A stretch of DNA of 64,000 nt from Arion vulgaris (GCA_020796225.1 CM036762.1:56383740-56447739); one strand, 5' to 3'; numbered from the stretch's first letter, positions 11,606 through 23,325 are shown. The notes: a model not told the origin generated them from the sequence alone. A program made the numbers and translations.

Positions 11606-12172
11606 ATCATGATTTGAGTTGTTGATTCATACCTATCTTTACTTGCTGTCTGGTCTGTGGTTATGTTTTTTCGTTAGAGCGATAATCGTTATTTTTGTCC
11701 AGGTCGGAACGGTTGTCTCATAACCTCTTCCACAGCTCTGCACACTCTGTGCATATCTGTCGTCTTGTGTCATTGTAGGCTAGACAGTTCTGAAGTATGT
11801 TTTCGGGGAGAGGTTGTAGGGTCTGGATTCCAATCGCACATGACCATTCGTTTATGTAGGAAGCTCTGTGTCGGTAAAATATCAGTCTTCAGTTGGTGGT
11901 TCTCATGCGAAACGAGGTGGGTTGTTATTGTCTGTGAATATGGGGAATTTGATAAAGTCTACCAAATAAATTTGACATTTTTTGTTCGTTTCTAGTCACA
12001 TATTTTCATTTTAGGATAGTTTGGGATTTTCTGTTTGACTGTGTCTGTGGTATCTAGTGTATATGGGCAGTCTCAATCCAGAGCCAACTATAAATTTATA
12101 GGATTCGGACTCCGGTAAGAATTATGGAAATCAGACCACAACTACACCACGTGACCTCGCATTCCAGTATTA

Positions 12173-12388
12173 GTGTATATAGACGAATTCATTTTAAAAT
12201 CAACACAAAATGCTAAATCGAAGTTATATTATGCAAAAGTTAAGTTTAACAATAAGGAATATCAATATTATGAATATTTTTCACCAATAAATAACCATAG
12301 ACTCACAGAATTGAGTAAAATTGCAAAAAGTGTGCAGTGTTCTATCAAACATCTAAAATTTCCAGCCCCCTTCAAAATCAAAATCTAG
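12173..12388 (+). CDS. Unrecognised 71-codon ORF
   Basis: Protein-like composition rich in Lys, Tyr and Asn: KLYYAKVKFNNKEYQYYEYF, then a helical-looking TELSKIAKSVQCSIKHL. It lies just upstream (plus strand) of the Penelope-like end at 12425 and outside the tandem arrays. It could be the C-terminus of a mobile-element protein or a chance frame. No family recognised. Confidence 0.3.
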   Translation: MYIDEFILKSTQNAKSKLYYAKVKFNNKEYQYYEYFSPINNHRLTELSKIAKSVQCSIKHLKFPAPFKIKI

Positions 12389-12424
12389 GTCAGGGGTTCC
12401 CCGGTCAGTTATCTGACTTAGTTA

Positions 12425-12610
12425 TCTAAAGTTGGCTGTGCTCAATCTCGTCGTTTGTTTGTATTCTTTGCTTGATAACGGCCTTTTGGTAGAACCGTCA
12501 CTGCATCTTTTTTTGTCATACTTTATAAAACTAAATTACTGACTTCTTTACGTGTTTTACCGTTGTTACTTAGTTTTACTACAGTCTTCCCGTGTGTCGG
12601 TAATAGCACC
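12425..12610 (+). mobile_element. Penelope-like element end, decayed
   Basis: Plus strand reads GCTTGATAACGGCCTTTTGG, then TAGAACCGTC, homologous to the minus strand of 32700-32835. Then come TATAAAACTAAATTACTGAC and ACGTGTTTTACC. The ribozyme-like core is more decayed than at 32.7 kb. Confidence 0.55.
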
Positions 12611-12660
12611 CACATACATAAGTTTGTTTCACCTTGAAGTGGAGCGGTTGTTGATTATGG

Positions 12661-12830
12661 TTTTTAGCTTCTCTGTAGGACAATAGTAGACTGATCTGCT
12701 GTATTCGACTACCAGTTTTTAGCTTCTCAGTAAGACAATAGTAGACTGATCTGCTGTATTCGACTACCAGTTTTTAGCTTCTCGGTAGGACACTAGTAGA
12801 CTGATCTGCTGTATTCGGATACCAGTTTAC
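12661..12830. repeat. 55-bp tandem repeat, 3 copies
   Basis: Unit TTTTTAGCTTCTCTGTAGGA, then CAATAGTAGACTGATCTGCT, then GTATTCGACTACCAG. Confidence 0.93.
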
Positions 12831-12836
12831 AGAGCA

Positions 12837-13030
12837 TCAGCTCTCTTCTTCTTCCAATACTCCATATCTACTACTTTTTAAACCACTCTTTGTGATATCT
12901 ATGTGATCAGAGCCTAAGAGCCATTGTACGTTGTGTCCGTTACGCGCTTACAAGAAGGCCAGCACATCCTATTTCTGCAATGCTTTTTATTTACTATGGT
13001 AGCCTCCCTAGGTCCCTACTACAGTCGCCT
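12837..13030 (-). mobile_element. SINE family A copy
   Basis: Starts with a TTCTTCTTCC run (the element's GAA tail) and then AAACCACTCTTTGTGATATC. It is cut off after CAGTCGCC, where a SINE C fragment begins. Confidence 0.75.
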
Positions 13031-13390
13031 TGAAGGTCGCGTTCTTGAGATAGAGTCCCTAATCCTATCGTAGACAGACGATAAAAAGTATGTACCTTGT
13101 TCAATTTGAACACATTAAAGAGCCATTGGCAGTTTAAAATCGAGAAGAACAGGTTGAAAAATAGCTGCACTGGTAACATTCATTAGAAAAATAAATAAAT
13201 AAAATTCCTCCAAAATATTTTCCCCATCTCCTAAATTATATCGGGGAACTACGCCGGTGCTACTGAGTTCCTGCACTGTCGCCGATATCTTCCTATATAA
13301 GAAAGTGATTGGAACACACATAGATACTCACTCAAGTGTAATGATGATGGTCTTATCTATCAATCAATTAATCAAGATCTAGGGAATATT
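13031..13390 (+). mobile_element. SINE family C fragment
   Basis: Plus orientation, lacking the tRNA head: GTTCTTGAGATAGAGTCCCT, CAGTTTAAAATCGAGAAGAA, ACGCCGGTGCTAC, and an end in TCAATCAATT. Confidence 0.7.
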
Positions 13391-13429
13391 TCAATTAGTT
13401 CCAGTTTCAAATCTTCTTCTTCTGCGTTC

Positions 13430-13930
13430 TCACTAGATTGAGATTTCGGATTCTCTAATAAAGGCAACCGTCTGCCTCAGATTATCAGCCACGCTATACA
13501 GTTTGTCTTGGACGCTAGTGTAAGTGGGCCACCTCTTTCTTCTCAAGTCTGCATACTGGGGCCGTTCTGTAGGATATAATTCTTATGATTTCTGCTTCTC
13601 CGCTTGTGCCGACCTCTTCCCGTGGTAAGTTTTGGCCACCCTCGTGATGGTAGGTCTGACATTCTTACTGCGTGGCTATATCTCCGAGGTAGATTGGCGA
13701 CCGTATAATCCGTTATCCCATTCCTCATTGTGAAGGGTCGTTGCACAATGTTATGCGCCTTACGGCCTGGTGCATCCGTTTTCTGCAAGCATTTATTTCG
13801 GGTTAACATTCCCTAGCGGACACATGCATCCAATTTCAGCCAAACCTCCTTAGTCGTCTGATACGACATGCGTGGCAGGTAACAGTTGTTCTATTCTTTA
13901 CACCCAAATGTGGGCCCCGGTAACCACTCG
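13430..13930 (-). mobile_element. Composite SINE-B/ORF element, copy 1
   Basis: Minus strand. The head matches SINE family B (GGGGCCCACATTTGGGTGTA and TGTCGTA blocks). It is followed by about 400 bp with an open frame of 88 codons beginning MLTRNKCLQKTDAPGRKAH and containing MRNGITD, SHAVRMSDLPS and TGRGRHKRRSR, and the element ends GAACGCAGAAGAAGAAG. The second copy is 56618-57140. The ORF is basic, conserved between copies and not recognised. Confidence 0.7.
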
Positions 13931-14104
13931 GACGAGTTTCAAATCTAAAAATGATGACCAGTCTAACTAAAGGTGATATAATTATGTCAGACCGATTCAC
14001 TTGAAGAGAGTGAACAGTTCTGAATGTCTTGGTTCATTGATAACAAACATCGGAGAAGAGAAAGACCAAGAGGAAGATGATTATTACTAGATGTGAGCCA
14101 GCGT

Positions 14105-14300
14105 GCCCAGCATGTTCGTAGCGCGTTGGACTAAGGGTGACTAGTCCTCTGTAAGTGCGGGTTCAACTCCGCGGACTGGCAGAAAATCTACAAGTTCCCC
14201 AGATTTACGGTGTTCGTGGCACCGAGCCGAAGGGTCACGATGTTCATGGCACCGAGCCGAAGAGCTTTCAGCTCAAGTGCTTCTGGATCGGAAAAAAAAG
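14105..14300 (+). mobile_element. SINE family E copy
   Basis: Plus strand: CGTGCCCAGCATGTTCGTAG, GCGTTGGACTAAGGGTGAC, GCGGGTTCAACTCCGC, GGCACCGAGCCGAAG twice, GGATCGG, then an A run. Clear tRNA-like A and B boxes. Confidence 0.82.
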
Positions 14301-14324
14301 ACAGTATCATGGAATTCACAAATA

Positions 14325-14755
14325 TATTGATATAGGGTCATCATCATTGCACTTTGGTAACTAAGCATGTGTGCTCCGATCTGTTTCTTACACATGAAGA
14401 TCTGAGTTGCAGTGCACCTACGTAGCACTGGCGAGGGTCTCCAACGTAATTTTGAAGATATTTTTGTAGGAATTTTATTTCTTAATCTTTTCTAATGAAT
14501 TTTGGCCGAGCAGAGGCTTTCCAGCCTGTTCTTCTCGATTTTGAACTGCTAATGGTTCTTTTAGGTGCTCAAATTGAACACGGGACCTACGTTTTATCGT
14601 CCGTCTCCGATAGGACTAGGAACTCGATCTCTCCTACACTGTGATCAAGGATCTCTGGAAAAAATATCTAGATGGCTCCACGAGGGAGCGAACCTGGTAC
14701 CTTTAGCACGAGCGTCAAGCACCCAACCTCTCCGCCACAGAGACCAATAAGAGCG
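14325..14755 (-). mobile_element. SINE family C copy
   Basis: Minus orientation, full, from the 3' part GGGTCATCATCATTGCACTT to the tRNA head complement (GAGGGAGCGAACCTGGTACC). It follows SINE E at 14105. Confidence 0.82.
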
Positions 14756-15466
14756 TAAGTCTTAGGAGACAAAGATAATTATTAGTATTTTTACATTCGT
14801 GCTTGAAGGACAAACGTTTGAAAGTTGAACTTTCCGCTCAAAAACACGAACTATTGTACAGAAGAGAGACAAGGGAGAAAGAGAGAGAGAAAGAGATTTG
14901 AAATTAGGTTGCAGAAAGGACAGGAAGCGGGTATCTCAAGAGAGCGGTCAGTCTGTTCTAATGACCAGCAGCGACCTCTGAGCGCTTTGTTTGGACTGTA
15001 ACCAACAGATGTCGAATGAAGCGTGCAGCTTTCATACCCGGACCAAAGACACTGGGCACGCGTAGCCGCCACAATCACGGCAGCTGGCACGCGATAACAA
15101 TAATGGTGGGTTTACTCCTGGCATCCATGTTGTACGGGTGAATAAGTGAATGACCGGGCGAGTAAGTGAATGACTGGAATAGTGAGTGAGTCCTATCCTT
15201 TATCGTATGTGACAGTTTTAATCAGTTAAATATCATATTCGAGCTTTGCTACAAGAAAACCATTGTTCCTCTGACCAGTACAGGCGATACTACAGGACAA
15301 CTTAAGGACCTGGCTCGGGTAACTCAATCATATATAATCTATTTGTAAACAATAGTTCCGTCCTATCTGGAGTTTAAAATAATTTCCTTCTGATGACTTT
15401 CAAACTACTACAATATTTAGCCAACCATCTTTCTTAGATGTAAACAAAAGTATATAATCTACTGAC

Positions 15467-15626
15467 CAGTGGCGGCTCTTGATCGTTTTTGTTTGTTGGT
15501 CCCTGACAAACATTTTCGGAAAAATCATGGTTTTGGGTTAGGTTATCTATTAGTATTTACATATTAGTTATACATGATTTTTTGTGGGGCTCGGCCTCAC
15601 TGGCCCTTAATGACGAGCCGACACTG
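15467..15626. mobile_element. hAT-type MITE, copy 1
   Basis: 160 bp with inverted ends CAGTGGCGGCTC and GAGCCGACACTG, flanked by the exact 8-bp repeat CTACTGAC (15459-15466 and 15627-15634). Non-coding. Its core has ATCATGGTTTTGGGTTAGGTT and a GGGGCTCGGCCTCACTGGCC block shared with the copies at 32.2 and 33.7 kb. Confidence 0.92.
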
Positions 15627-15714
15627 CTACTGACCATTGTTTTTTATATGTCGGGGCGCATCTGAATGATAGTTGTGGAGGTGCGGGTGCTATATGATGA
15701 TTACAGTACTAGTG

Positions 15715-15972
15715 AAAAAATGAAAAACGTGACGTATCCTTTACATGACTTAGACATCAATAATAGTAAACGAGTCGTCGATTTTCTAGGAACCACTTAT
15801 ACGTTCAGTAGTTTTGCCATTGTTTTCTGAACGGTGAGGTTTATTTTTAACTTTCGTTAAAATCCAAGGGAATTAATTTGCTTCCAAACTTGCCCACCGT
15901 GGGGTTTGAACCTGGTACGCTTGAGTTTGTGATCGATCTCACTACCGCTTGAGCTACATACGGTAATAATAA
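15715..15972 (-). mobile_element. SINE family F (tRNA-derived)
   Basis: Minus strand: GTAGCTCAAGCGGTAGTGAG (A-box), CAGGTTCAAACCCCAC (B-box), GGTGGGCAAGTTTGGAAGC, CCTCACCGTTCAGAAAACAA, ACTGAACGTATAAGTGG, CGACTCGTTTACTAT. Other copies: 26865-27105 (full), 53482-53662, 32085-32200 and 19245-19355. Confidence 0.82.
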
Positions 15973-16107
15973 TAATGTTAACATGGTCACGATGTCGACG
16001 CTTTCTCCAGTGAGAAAGCAAAAGGGATGTGTTAGTGAGCAGTAGAATGGTTACAACACACTAGAATAAGATTGCTAACACGGGAAGATCGTGTTTATTG
16101 TAGTGCT

Positions 16108-16524
16108 ACAACTTCTTCTTCTTCTTCTTCTTCTTGTCGTCACACTGCTACCAGGTTATTGCTCAGTTTCGTCACACTGCTACCAGGTTGTTGCTCAGTG
16201 TCGTGGTTTTCTGTTTTGTCTTGCGCTGTTCTGATGGCTTGTGTGATTGTTATTTTTGCTCTTTCACAGGATTCTGCTACACCATCTAACCATTTTTTCC
16301 GTGGTCTTCCTCTTGCCTTGTTTCCCGATGTTCTGTTGTAGAAGACTGTATATACTTTGGAGTTTGGATGCATTCTTATTAAGTGGTCAAACTACTTCAT
16401 TCTTTGTTTCTCAATGTAATTCAAGCAAGGTTCTGTGCCAACTTTCTTTCTTATGCTGATGTTGGTGAATCTGTCTTTTCTTGTGTTGTTGGTAACTTTT
16501 CGCAGGCAACGCATTTCACATGTA
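16108..16524 (-). pseudogene. LINE family D 3' end (C-terminal tail), part 1 of split copy
   Basis: Minus-strand reading gives a basic C-terminal tail: GRPRKKWLDGVAESCERAKI, then TITQA. This is typical of the end of RTE/CR1-like reverse transcriptase polyproteins. The 3' end is a (GAA)n run seen as TTC repeats at 16108-16135. The copy continues at 18714-18965 beyond the inserted transposon. Confidence 0.8.
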
Positions 16525-18711
16525 TAGTCTGTCCATTAATTCGTGAGCACGTTTGAAATTGATTTTCTCGAAAACTACCTGTTGGATCTCAGTGATTTTT
16601 GCATGCAGCCTTAGAATATCCATGACGCTAAAATAAAGCTAACCAGTAGTCAATAGATGCTACGGATTTTGCACATCGGCGAATTCCTTTGATCTTTTAT
16701 GACAATTGCAAATACGGGGGGCTCAAATTTTAGATTTTACAGTATCCCTAGAATGTGTCCATGTCAATTCTATTCATAGGTGTATCTCCATATTAACTTG
16801 ATAGGTCAAGTAATTAAGTGTGTTGCCCTTTATGTGCAATCGTGAACTTGGATACAATATGCAACAGTTAGTCCTCCCTTCGGTCACCATTAGACCCCAG
16901 GGTGTCTTAACTTCACCACAAATTGTATGATGGTAGACGCATTTGGATATGGAAATGTATGCGTTGCTATTTCTCAGTCTGTAATCAAAATATGATTTGT
17001 ATCATCCCGAATCTGACGATTCCATGAGGTTGATAATTGTTACTGGCTGGACAAATTGTAATCCATCTCGGTGCCAGTACTCGTCTTCCTCTCGGAGCAC
17101 ATGTTCAACACACTTCTTCCAGAACTGCATGTCTATCATTGAGAAGGACTCACGTGTCAGAACTTCAACATCACACATTTTAAACGTCCTGTTCTGTTCG
17201 GCAACTTGCCCTTTTACTTTAGCCCAGACAAGCTCTATCGGATTGAGGTGAGCATGATATGGAGGTAGTCGCAAAGACGTGTGGCCGTATTCCGCAATGA
17301 TTTTGTCAATATGAAACACCTTTGTCTTATTTGTCATCCTCACCAGATGCAACAACTCGGGTTTCAAATATGTATCATCGAAGCTGACATTTTCCTTAGC
17401 AAGTCAAGTCCTAATTTGATCTTTTGTATTTGATGCAGTTGGTACTTTGTCTTCCGCTGATACTGCGTTGTGATAGGATGTATTATCCATTACCAAGCAT
17501 GATGGTCTGTTTAGAATTGGAAGTAGATCTTTCTCCATCCAGTGCCTGAAAATATGTCCATTCATTTCTGTGTGGTAGTCCCTACCGTCGGTACTTTTGA
17601 TTGGAAAATAAGTCCAGCGTCATGGACAAGACCTTCTTCACTGCTTCCTGCATGTGTTAGTATAATACGCTGGCCTTTGCTGCTTGGTATTTTTCTTTTC
17701 TGTTCACCGTCTACTGATTGCCATTCTTTAGCATTGGTGTGGTGAGCATTGACCCAGGATTCGTCCAAATATACAATATCATAGCCTTGCCTCCGCCGCT
17801 CACGGATCTGCCTCAGGTATTTACTTCGGGCAGCAATTAAATGTGGCTTTTCACAAATAATATTCCTGCGCCTATAGTTTTTCTGAAGGTGAAGCCGGCG
17901 GCTCTACAATTTTTCATAGAGTACTTTTAGAAATGTCTATGCTGCAATCTGATTGCAGTTTTAATTTCAGTTTCCTGAGAGTAACAAGTTGATTTGTCGC
18001 AAACATTTTCATGAGCTCCCGTCTTATGACATCTATGTCAAAGTCGTCAATTGTTCTTTTCCGTCCTTGCTTGACATTAGTGCACTTTGTGTCCTGTTTA
18101 ATCCATCGGGAAAAGGATTCTCTATTCAGACCAAGCGCCGGTTGCGTTCGTTTCTCAGGGTTATGAATATCGCAATATAGATGACCTCTCTTAGATTCCC
18201 TACGGAAGTGTTGGTATAGTAAAACTGTAACCTTCTGCATTGTTATAAATGTGCACTTCAGACTCATTATGAATGTGATATCAATGTCAGTTTTGATAAG
18301 CCAACAAATATGATACAATAGCTTCATACAAATAGCGAGATACGCCTATAACTATACAACGGTATCCCAATTATAACGTCATATGCTTTCCGCTTTCAAA
18401 GTCGACTGGGTTAGGTGCACGGGAATTTGTGAAATTGTTGTATACTCACGATATTTCTATGTTACCATAATGTATTTTAGAACAACGCGTCTGTGTACCG
18501 TAGATCTGTTACTATTGTGTACAATCCGGTGAGGTTGATTTTAATATAACCTGAAGAAGAAATATTTCAAACTACATCAAATTTTCTTGGAAAAAAATAT
18601 TTCTTTAGCGTCATGGATATTCTAAGGCTGCTTGTAAAAATCACTGAGATCCAACAGGTAGTTTTCGAGAAAATCAATTTCAAACGTGCTCACGAATTAA
18701 TGGACAGACTA
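16525..18711 (-). mobile_element. Tc1/IS630-type DNA transposon with 108-bp inverted repeats
   Basis: 2187-bp element. The 108-bp terminal inverted repeats (16525-16632 and 18604-18711) begin TAGTCTGTCC and differ at two positions. It is flanked by a TA duplication (16523-16524, 18712-18713). Inside, on the minus strand, lies a broken DDE transposase. It interrupts a LINE family D copy. The unfilled site (CACATG-TA-GTTATTTTT) is present in another copy of that LINE near 48316, which fixes both ends and the TA duplication. Confidence 0.92.
17002..18327 (-). pseudogene. DDE transposase of the IS630/Tc1 superfamily, broken
   Basis: Transposase remnant in three open blocks. 18327-17914 holds an N-terminal helix-turn-helix-like region. 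17768-17562 holds the first catalytic Asp in DESWVNAHH. About 17560-17002 holds the second Asp in MDNTSYH and the Glu in LPPYHAHLNPIELVW. All three catalytic residues of the DDE triad are still readable. The gene is dead: at least one frame change lies between the second and third blocks, and an in-frame TGA replaces an expected Trp codon near 17402. The family cuts and pastes at TA sites, which agrees with the flanking TA. Confidence 0.85.
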
Positions 18712-18713
18712 TA

Positions 18714-18965
18714 GTTATTTTTGTGACTGTGCTTTACTCATTGTCCATGTTTGGCTTTGGTAACACAAAGTAGGTATAAAAATGCGGTTGATCATCTGTT
18801 GCTTAGCTGCCTGTGAAATTTTTGGGTGCTCTAACAATGGGGCTAGATGGTAGGTTACAGCATTTGCTTTTTGCACTCTAGTCTCTATCTCTCTATCTAG
18901 TCTTCCGTCTTCTGTGAATATGCTTCCTAAGTATTTGAATTCTTTCACTTGGTTTATTTTAGTGC
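18714..18965 (-). pseudogene. LINE family D reverse transcriptase C-terminus, part 2 of split copy
   Basis: Minus-strand reading starts EFKYLGSIFTEDGRLDREIE, the post-catalytic segment that follows the palm domain in many non-LTR reverse transcriptases, then IPTLCYQSQTW. It joins 16108-16524 when the transposon is removed. It matches 48408-48689 in both sequence and order. Confidence 0.82.
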
Positions 18966-19244
18966 CATTGACATGCTACAACAAATATTGAAAAAATAGT
19001 GTTTTCTTGAAATCTCATCAGAGTTAAATAAAGTGCCATGAATATATGACAAGGTCGTCATGGCGCCCATGATCGCCGATTTATACAGCGATGATCTACT
19101 ACATTTCAAATGAATCACCAAAAGAAGCAATGCGGAAGTAGCTGAAAGTGCAAAGTTCATTACGTAGCATAGAGACAAGCTTTAATCTTCCATTTTTATT
19201 GATTCATTTTTTGGGCCCGGACTATGGCGTTGCAGCCTACTGCG

Positions 19245-19355
19245 GTAGATTTTTAATGGCACACTACTGGACGTATAAGTGGTGCCTATAAAATCAATGA
19301 CTCGTTTACTGTGATTGATGGCTACGTCTTGTAGGGATATGTTACGATTTAGAAT
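19245..19355 (+). mobile_element. SINE family F fragment
   Basis: Plus orientation, 3' part only: CACACTACTGGACGTATAAG, GACTCGTTTACTGTG, GGATATGTTACGATTT. Confidence 0.68.
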
Positions 19356-19524
19356 GGTTCTTTAACGTGCTAAACTTGAATACATGACCTACGTTTTATC
19401 ATCTGACTGCTATACCCCAAGACAACATGTTCAATCTCACGCTCAGTCAATTTTTATTTAAAAATTTTATTTAAAAACACATCGATAAGTTAATAATCTG
19501 AATAAATTTAATTTGTCAATTGTT

Positions 19525-19745
19525 ATTTTTCAATTCTCACGGGCATTCAATTGTATCAGGTTTTACTGGCAATTGAAATGAGGGACAGTTTATGTGGGCT
19601 CGGAAGATCAGCGGAAAAGGATAACGAATTAACTTTAAAAGTGGTTTAGATTTAAACTAAATTCAACTTTCACGGGAACGGGAATTCTATTGTATCAGGT
19701 TTCACTGGCAATCGGAATGAGGGACATTTTAATCTTATGTGGCCA
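19525..19745. repeat. Imperfect direct duplication of about 90 bp
   Basis: Blocks at 19540-19620 and 19668-19745 share CACGGG, TTGTATCAGGTTT, CACTGGCAAT and GAATGAGGGAC. Function unknown. Confidence 0.7.
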
Positions 19746-20260
19746 ACCGACAAAAGTTTTCAAATTTTCATGGAGACAAAGCGTATTGTTTTTAATGGGG
19801 AAGAAACCGATTTTGAGGCAACAGGGCATGTTTCTTTAAGGGACTTTACAAATAGATTTAAACTAAATCCCCTTTGCGAAGAACGGATAAAACTGCTAGT
19901 TGTAATATATAAACAGCCTTTGTCAAGAACGTATTTTTACGTCACATCGTTTAGCGCCATTTGGAGCTCTAGTGCTTATCCTTCAGTGACGTGTCCGGTT
20001 TCAGCCAGCGTTTACTGAGTTCGCTCTCCGTTAGACTTTGACTGTCCCTAGTCGATCTGCAAGGCAGCAGGTTGCTATTTTCTTTCAGGGTAGCGATCCT
20101 TGGACGACCTACCCTCTCGGGTTGTTGCCCAGGTTACCAGTCTTTATTTGGACTACTTGGTTTGCGTGCCGTCCAAATTTGTGTACGGTTTACTCCGCTA
20201 GCTTTTGATTGTCCCCAATCAAACTACAAGGCAGTAGTAGTTTCCTGCGAGCGGAAACGC

Positions 20261-20416
20261 GCACTGGATTCGAGCCTCTGCTGAGCTTTCCAGCTTTTCT
20301 GCACATTTGGGTGGTCTGCTCACCCCTACGCCTGCCATGCACTGGATTCGAGCCTCTGCTGAACTTTCCAGTTGTTCTGAACATTTGGGTGGTCTGCTCA
20401 CCCCAACGCCTGCCAT
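20261..20416. repeat. 78-bp direct duplication
   Basis: Two copies of GCACTGGATTCGAGCCTCTG, then GGGTGGTCTGCTCACCCC. The preceding 19990-20220 has a looser repeat of the ACTGTCCC and AAGGCAG blocks. Confidence 0.85.
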
Positions 20417-20429
20417 CAGCGCTGTGCAC

Positions 20430-20650
20430 CTCTACCCCATCGTTGGGCCCACCTCTCGATTTTGAACTCCCTAGGGTTCTGCTCAAATTGAACACGGACC
20501 TACGGTTTATCCGGTAGGACTAGGCACTCGATCTCACCTACACTGAGATCAGGGATCAGTTGACAAGTATCCAGATGGCTCCATGAAGGAGCGAACCTAG
20601 TACGTTTGGTACCAGAGACGAGTAGCTAACCTCTAGACCACAGAAATCTA
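20430..20650 (-). mobile_element. SINE family C fragment (5' part)
   Basis: Minus orientation: CTCAAATTGAACACGGACCT to the head complement AAGGAGCGAACCTAGTACGT and ACCTCTAGACCACAGA. Confidence 0.7.
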
Positions 20651-21351
20651 TGATAAAAACATATAAAGTTTTATAAAAAGTGATAAAAAGTAGTCTATGT
20701 GAAAAGCCGCTACAATGGCTGGTGGTGTACTTGGCGTATACGTGTATGCAACTACAGTGATTCATTGTATGGAATGAGTTAACAATTGCTAAGCATGAGC
20801 TTGGAATTTTAACCCTTTTAGGACGGAGCATAATTGAGTTCTCCCTCTGAAGAAGACGGAGCCATTTTTATTTTAGAAAACAAAACTGACTACTGTCACA
20901 ATTTTGAAAATACTAAAAGAAATATTAGAACCATAAATAGGTATACAAAATATATATATTCTCAGAGAGAATGTACTGATGTATTACTCTATACGAGCGT
21001 TTTCCAAAAGTGGGCGGTACCGCATCCCCCATGTGGGCGCTGAAGCGTTCTAGGGGGGCGATAGTGGGTTCAGGAGAATTTGGAGGATGTTCAGGCGATT
21101 AGGGCTCGGTGGCTCCTTAAAGAAGAAATATATAACAAATATTTTATAATAAATTTGTTTCGTGATTTTGCGATTGAATAATCATTTAAAACTTGAATTC
21201 TTCATTTTAATTCATCTTATGCCCGTCTTACTCGATCCATTTTTCATCAACTTTCTACTTCATACATATAATCGTTTGAAAATTGACCATCTATTACATA
21301 AATACATATCAATTTTCTCGGTCAAAGAGAAAATAGAGCATGTATATATGT

Positions 21352-21500
21352 GGGAGGGCGTTGGCAAACTGTTATAATGTGGAGAGGGCGTTGGCAAACT
21401 GTTATAATGTGGAGAGGGCGTTGGCAAACTGTTATAATGTGGAAGGGCGTTGGCATACTGTTATAATTTGGAAGGGCGTTACATACTGTTATAATGTGAA
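21352..21500. repeat. 30-bp tandem array, about 5 copies
   Basis: Unit GGAGAGGGCGTTGGCAAACT, then GTTATAATGT. Confidence 0.93.
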
Positions 21501-21744
21501 AGTGGCGTGGTCAAAAAGTTGAGAATCATGTTAACTTTTTAAGAAATATTTCAGTGTTTGTGACAATTATTAAAGTTAAATTTCATATTTTTTATAATAA
21601 AATCATGAATGTATATTTATCTAATTAACTTTCATTTACCAATTTGAAAACTTTATAAAATTTAAAAATAATTCCAGAATTCTCCATTTTCTTATCTCGA
21701 TTTACAAGAGACATGTACATAATTCAGTCTTCTGCTGCTCCATT

Positions 21745-22175
21745 TGTTTATGAATTTCTGTAGCGTATAGGTTATGTGCTCGTCTCTCGTGCCAAAGGTA
21801 CCAGGTTCACTGCCTAGCGGAGCCATCTGGATATTTTTCCACAGATACCTGATCTCAGTGTAGGTTAAATCGAGTTCCTTGTCCTATCGGAGACGGACGA
21901 TAAAACGTGTTCAATTTGAGCACTTAAAAGAATCATTGGCAGTTCAAAATCGAGAAGAACAGACTGGGAGGCCGCTGTCCGGGTAAAATTCATTAGAACA
22001 GATTAAAATAAAATTCCTAAAATATCTTCACCATCTTCAAAATTACATCAGGGATCCTCGCCGGTGCTACAGAGTTCGTGCACTGCAGCTGAGATCTTCC
22101 TGTGTAAGAAAGAGACCGGAGCTCACAATTTTACTCACCGAAGTGCGATGATGATGTTCCTATCAATCAATCATG
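21745..22175 (+). mobile_element. SINE family C copy
   Basis: Plus orientation, full: GTAGCGTATAGGTTATGTGC, CAGGTTCACTGCC, body blocks as at 27.7 kb, and a short TCAATCAATC end. Confidence 0.82.
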
Positions 22176-22589
22176 AATGAATGAATGTCTAAAATGTCAT
22201 TGTTTGAAAGTGGAGCCTTGAGGATACGACAGAGGCTGAGGTATTTGGAATCTGAGTCGAAGTCTTACACACATAAACATCCAAAACAAACACAACACAG
22301 CATCGTTATCGGATAACATTAATGATATTTTAAGGCACTCCCTGGCTATTCAACATATCTCACCCACTTGAATCTCTGTCCACAGCCCGGAAGTTCTAAC
22401 CCTTAACTAAAAAAATACATGTCCTTGGCCCAATTTTCCACATTGTAAATTTTCAAACGTGTGCCTAGTGTTAAGTGTGACCTGGGTTGTTCTTACCTGT
22501 CCCTGAAACTGATGTGTGACGTAGGGGGCAGCTGATCTACAGTAGCTGGTCAAAGCAATTACATCTTGAACTTTATCTGCTTTTGTGTG

Positions 22590-23325
22590 CAGGGCATTGG
22601 TCATACTAGATCTTGTGTGCAGGGCATTGGTCGTGCTAGATCTGCTACAGGGCATTGGTCATACTAGATCTGCTACAGGGCATTGGTCGTGCTAGATCTT
22701 GTGTGCAGGGCATTGGTCTCCTTCTTCTTCTTTGCATTCGTTCTCTACGACCAATTTTAATCACACTTTGTCTTCTTCTTCTTTGCGTTCGTCCTTTATG
22801 ACCAATTGTAATCACTCTTTGTGATATGTTTGATCTTTGCCAAGAACGTGTATACGTTGCACATTGGTTTGGTAGGCCCCTAAACGCATAGACTTTTACA
22901 TTTTTCATACTAGATCTTGTGTGTAGGGCATTGGTCAAACTAGATCTTGTGTGCAGGGCATTGGTCATACTAGAGCTTGTGTGCAGGGCATTGGTCATAA
23001 TAGATCTTGTGCGCAGGGCATAGGTCATACTAGATTTTGTGTGTAGGGCATTGATCATACTAGATCGTGTGTGCAGAGCATTGATCATACTAGATCCTGT
23101 GTGCAGGGCATTGATCATACTAGATCTTGTGTGCAGGGCATTGGTCATACTAAATCTTGTACTGGACATTGGTCATACTAGATCTGCTACAGGACATTGG
23201 TCATACTAGATCTTGTGGCAGGGCATTAGTCATGCTAAATCTTGTACTGACATCGTCATACTAGATCTTGTGTGCAGAGCATTTGTCATGCTAAATCTTG
23301 TACTGGACATTGGTAACTGTATATT
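22590..23325. repeat. 30-bp tandem array split by SINE B
   Basis: Unit GGGCATTGGTCATACTAGAT, then CTTGTGTGCA, with shorter variants (CTGCTACA). Two blocks, before 22718 and after 22905. Confidence 0.93.
22718..22905 (-). mobile_element. SINE family B copy inside 30-bp array
   Basis: Minus orientation. Its (GAA)n tail and the next 40 bp are present twice in tandem. It splits the 22590-23325 array, so the array existed first. Confidence 0.75.

Noticed and set aside
20190..20517. Overlapping 101- and 102-codon ORFs on both strands
   Set aside because: Frames through a 78-bp direct repeat plus a SINE C fragment; both strands are equally open and no motif is present.
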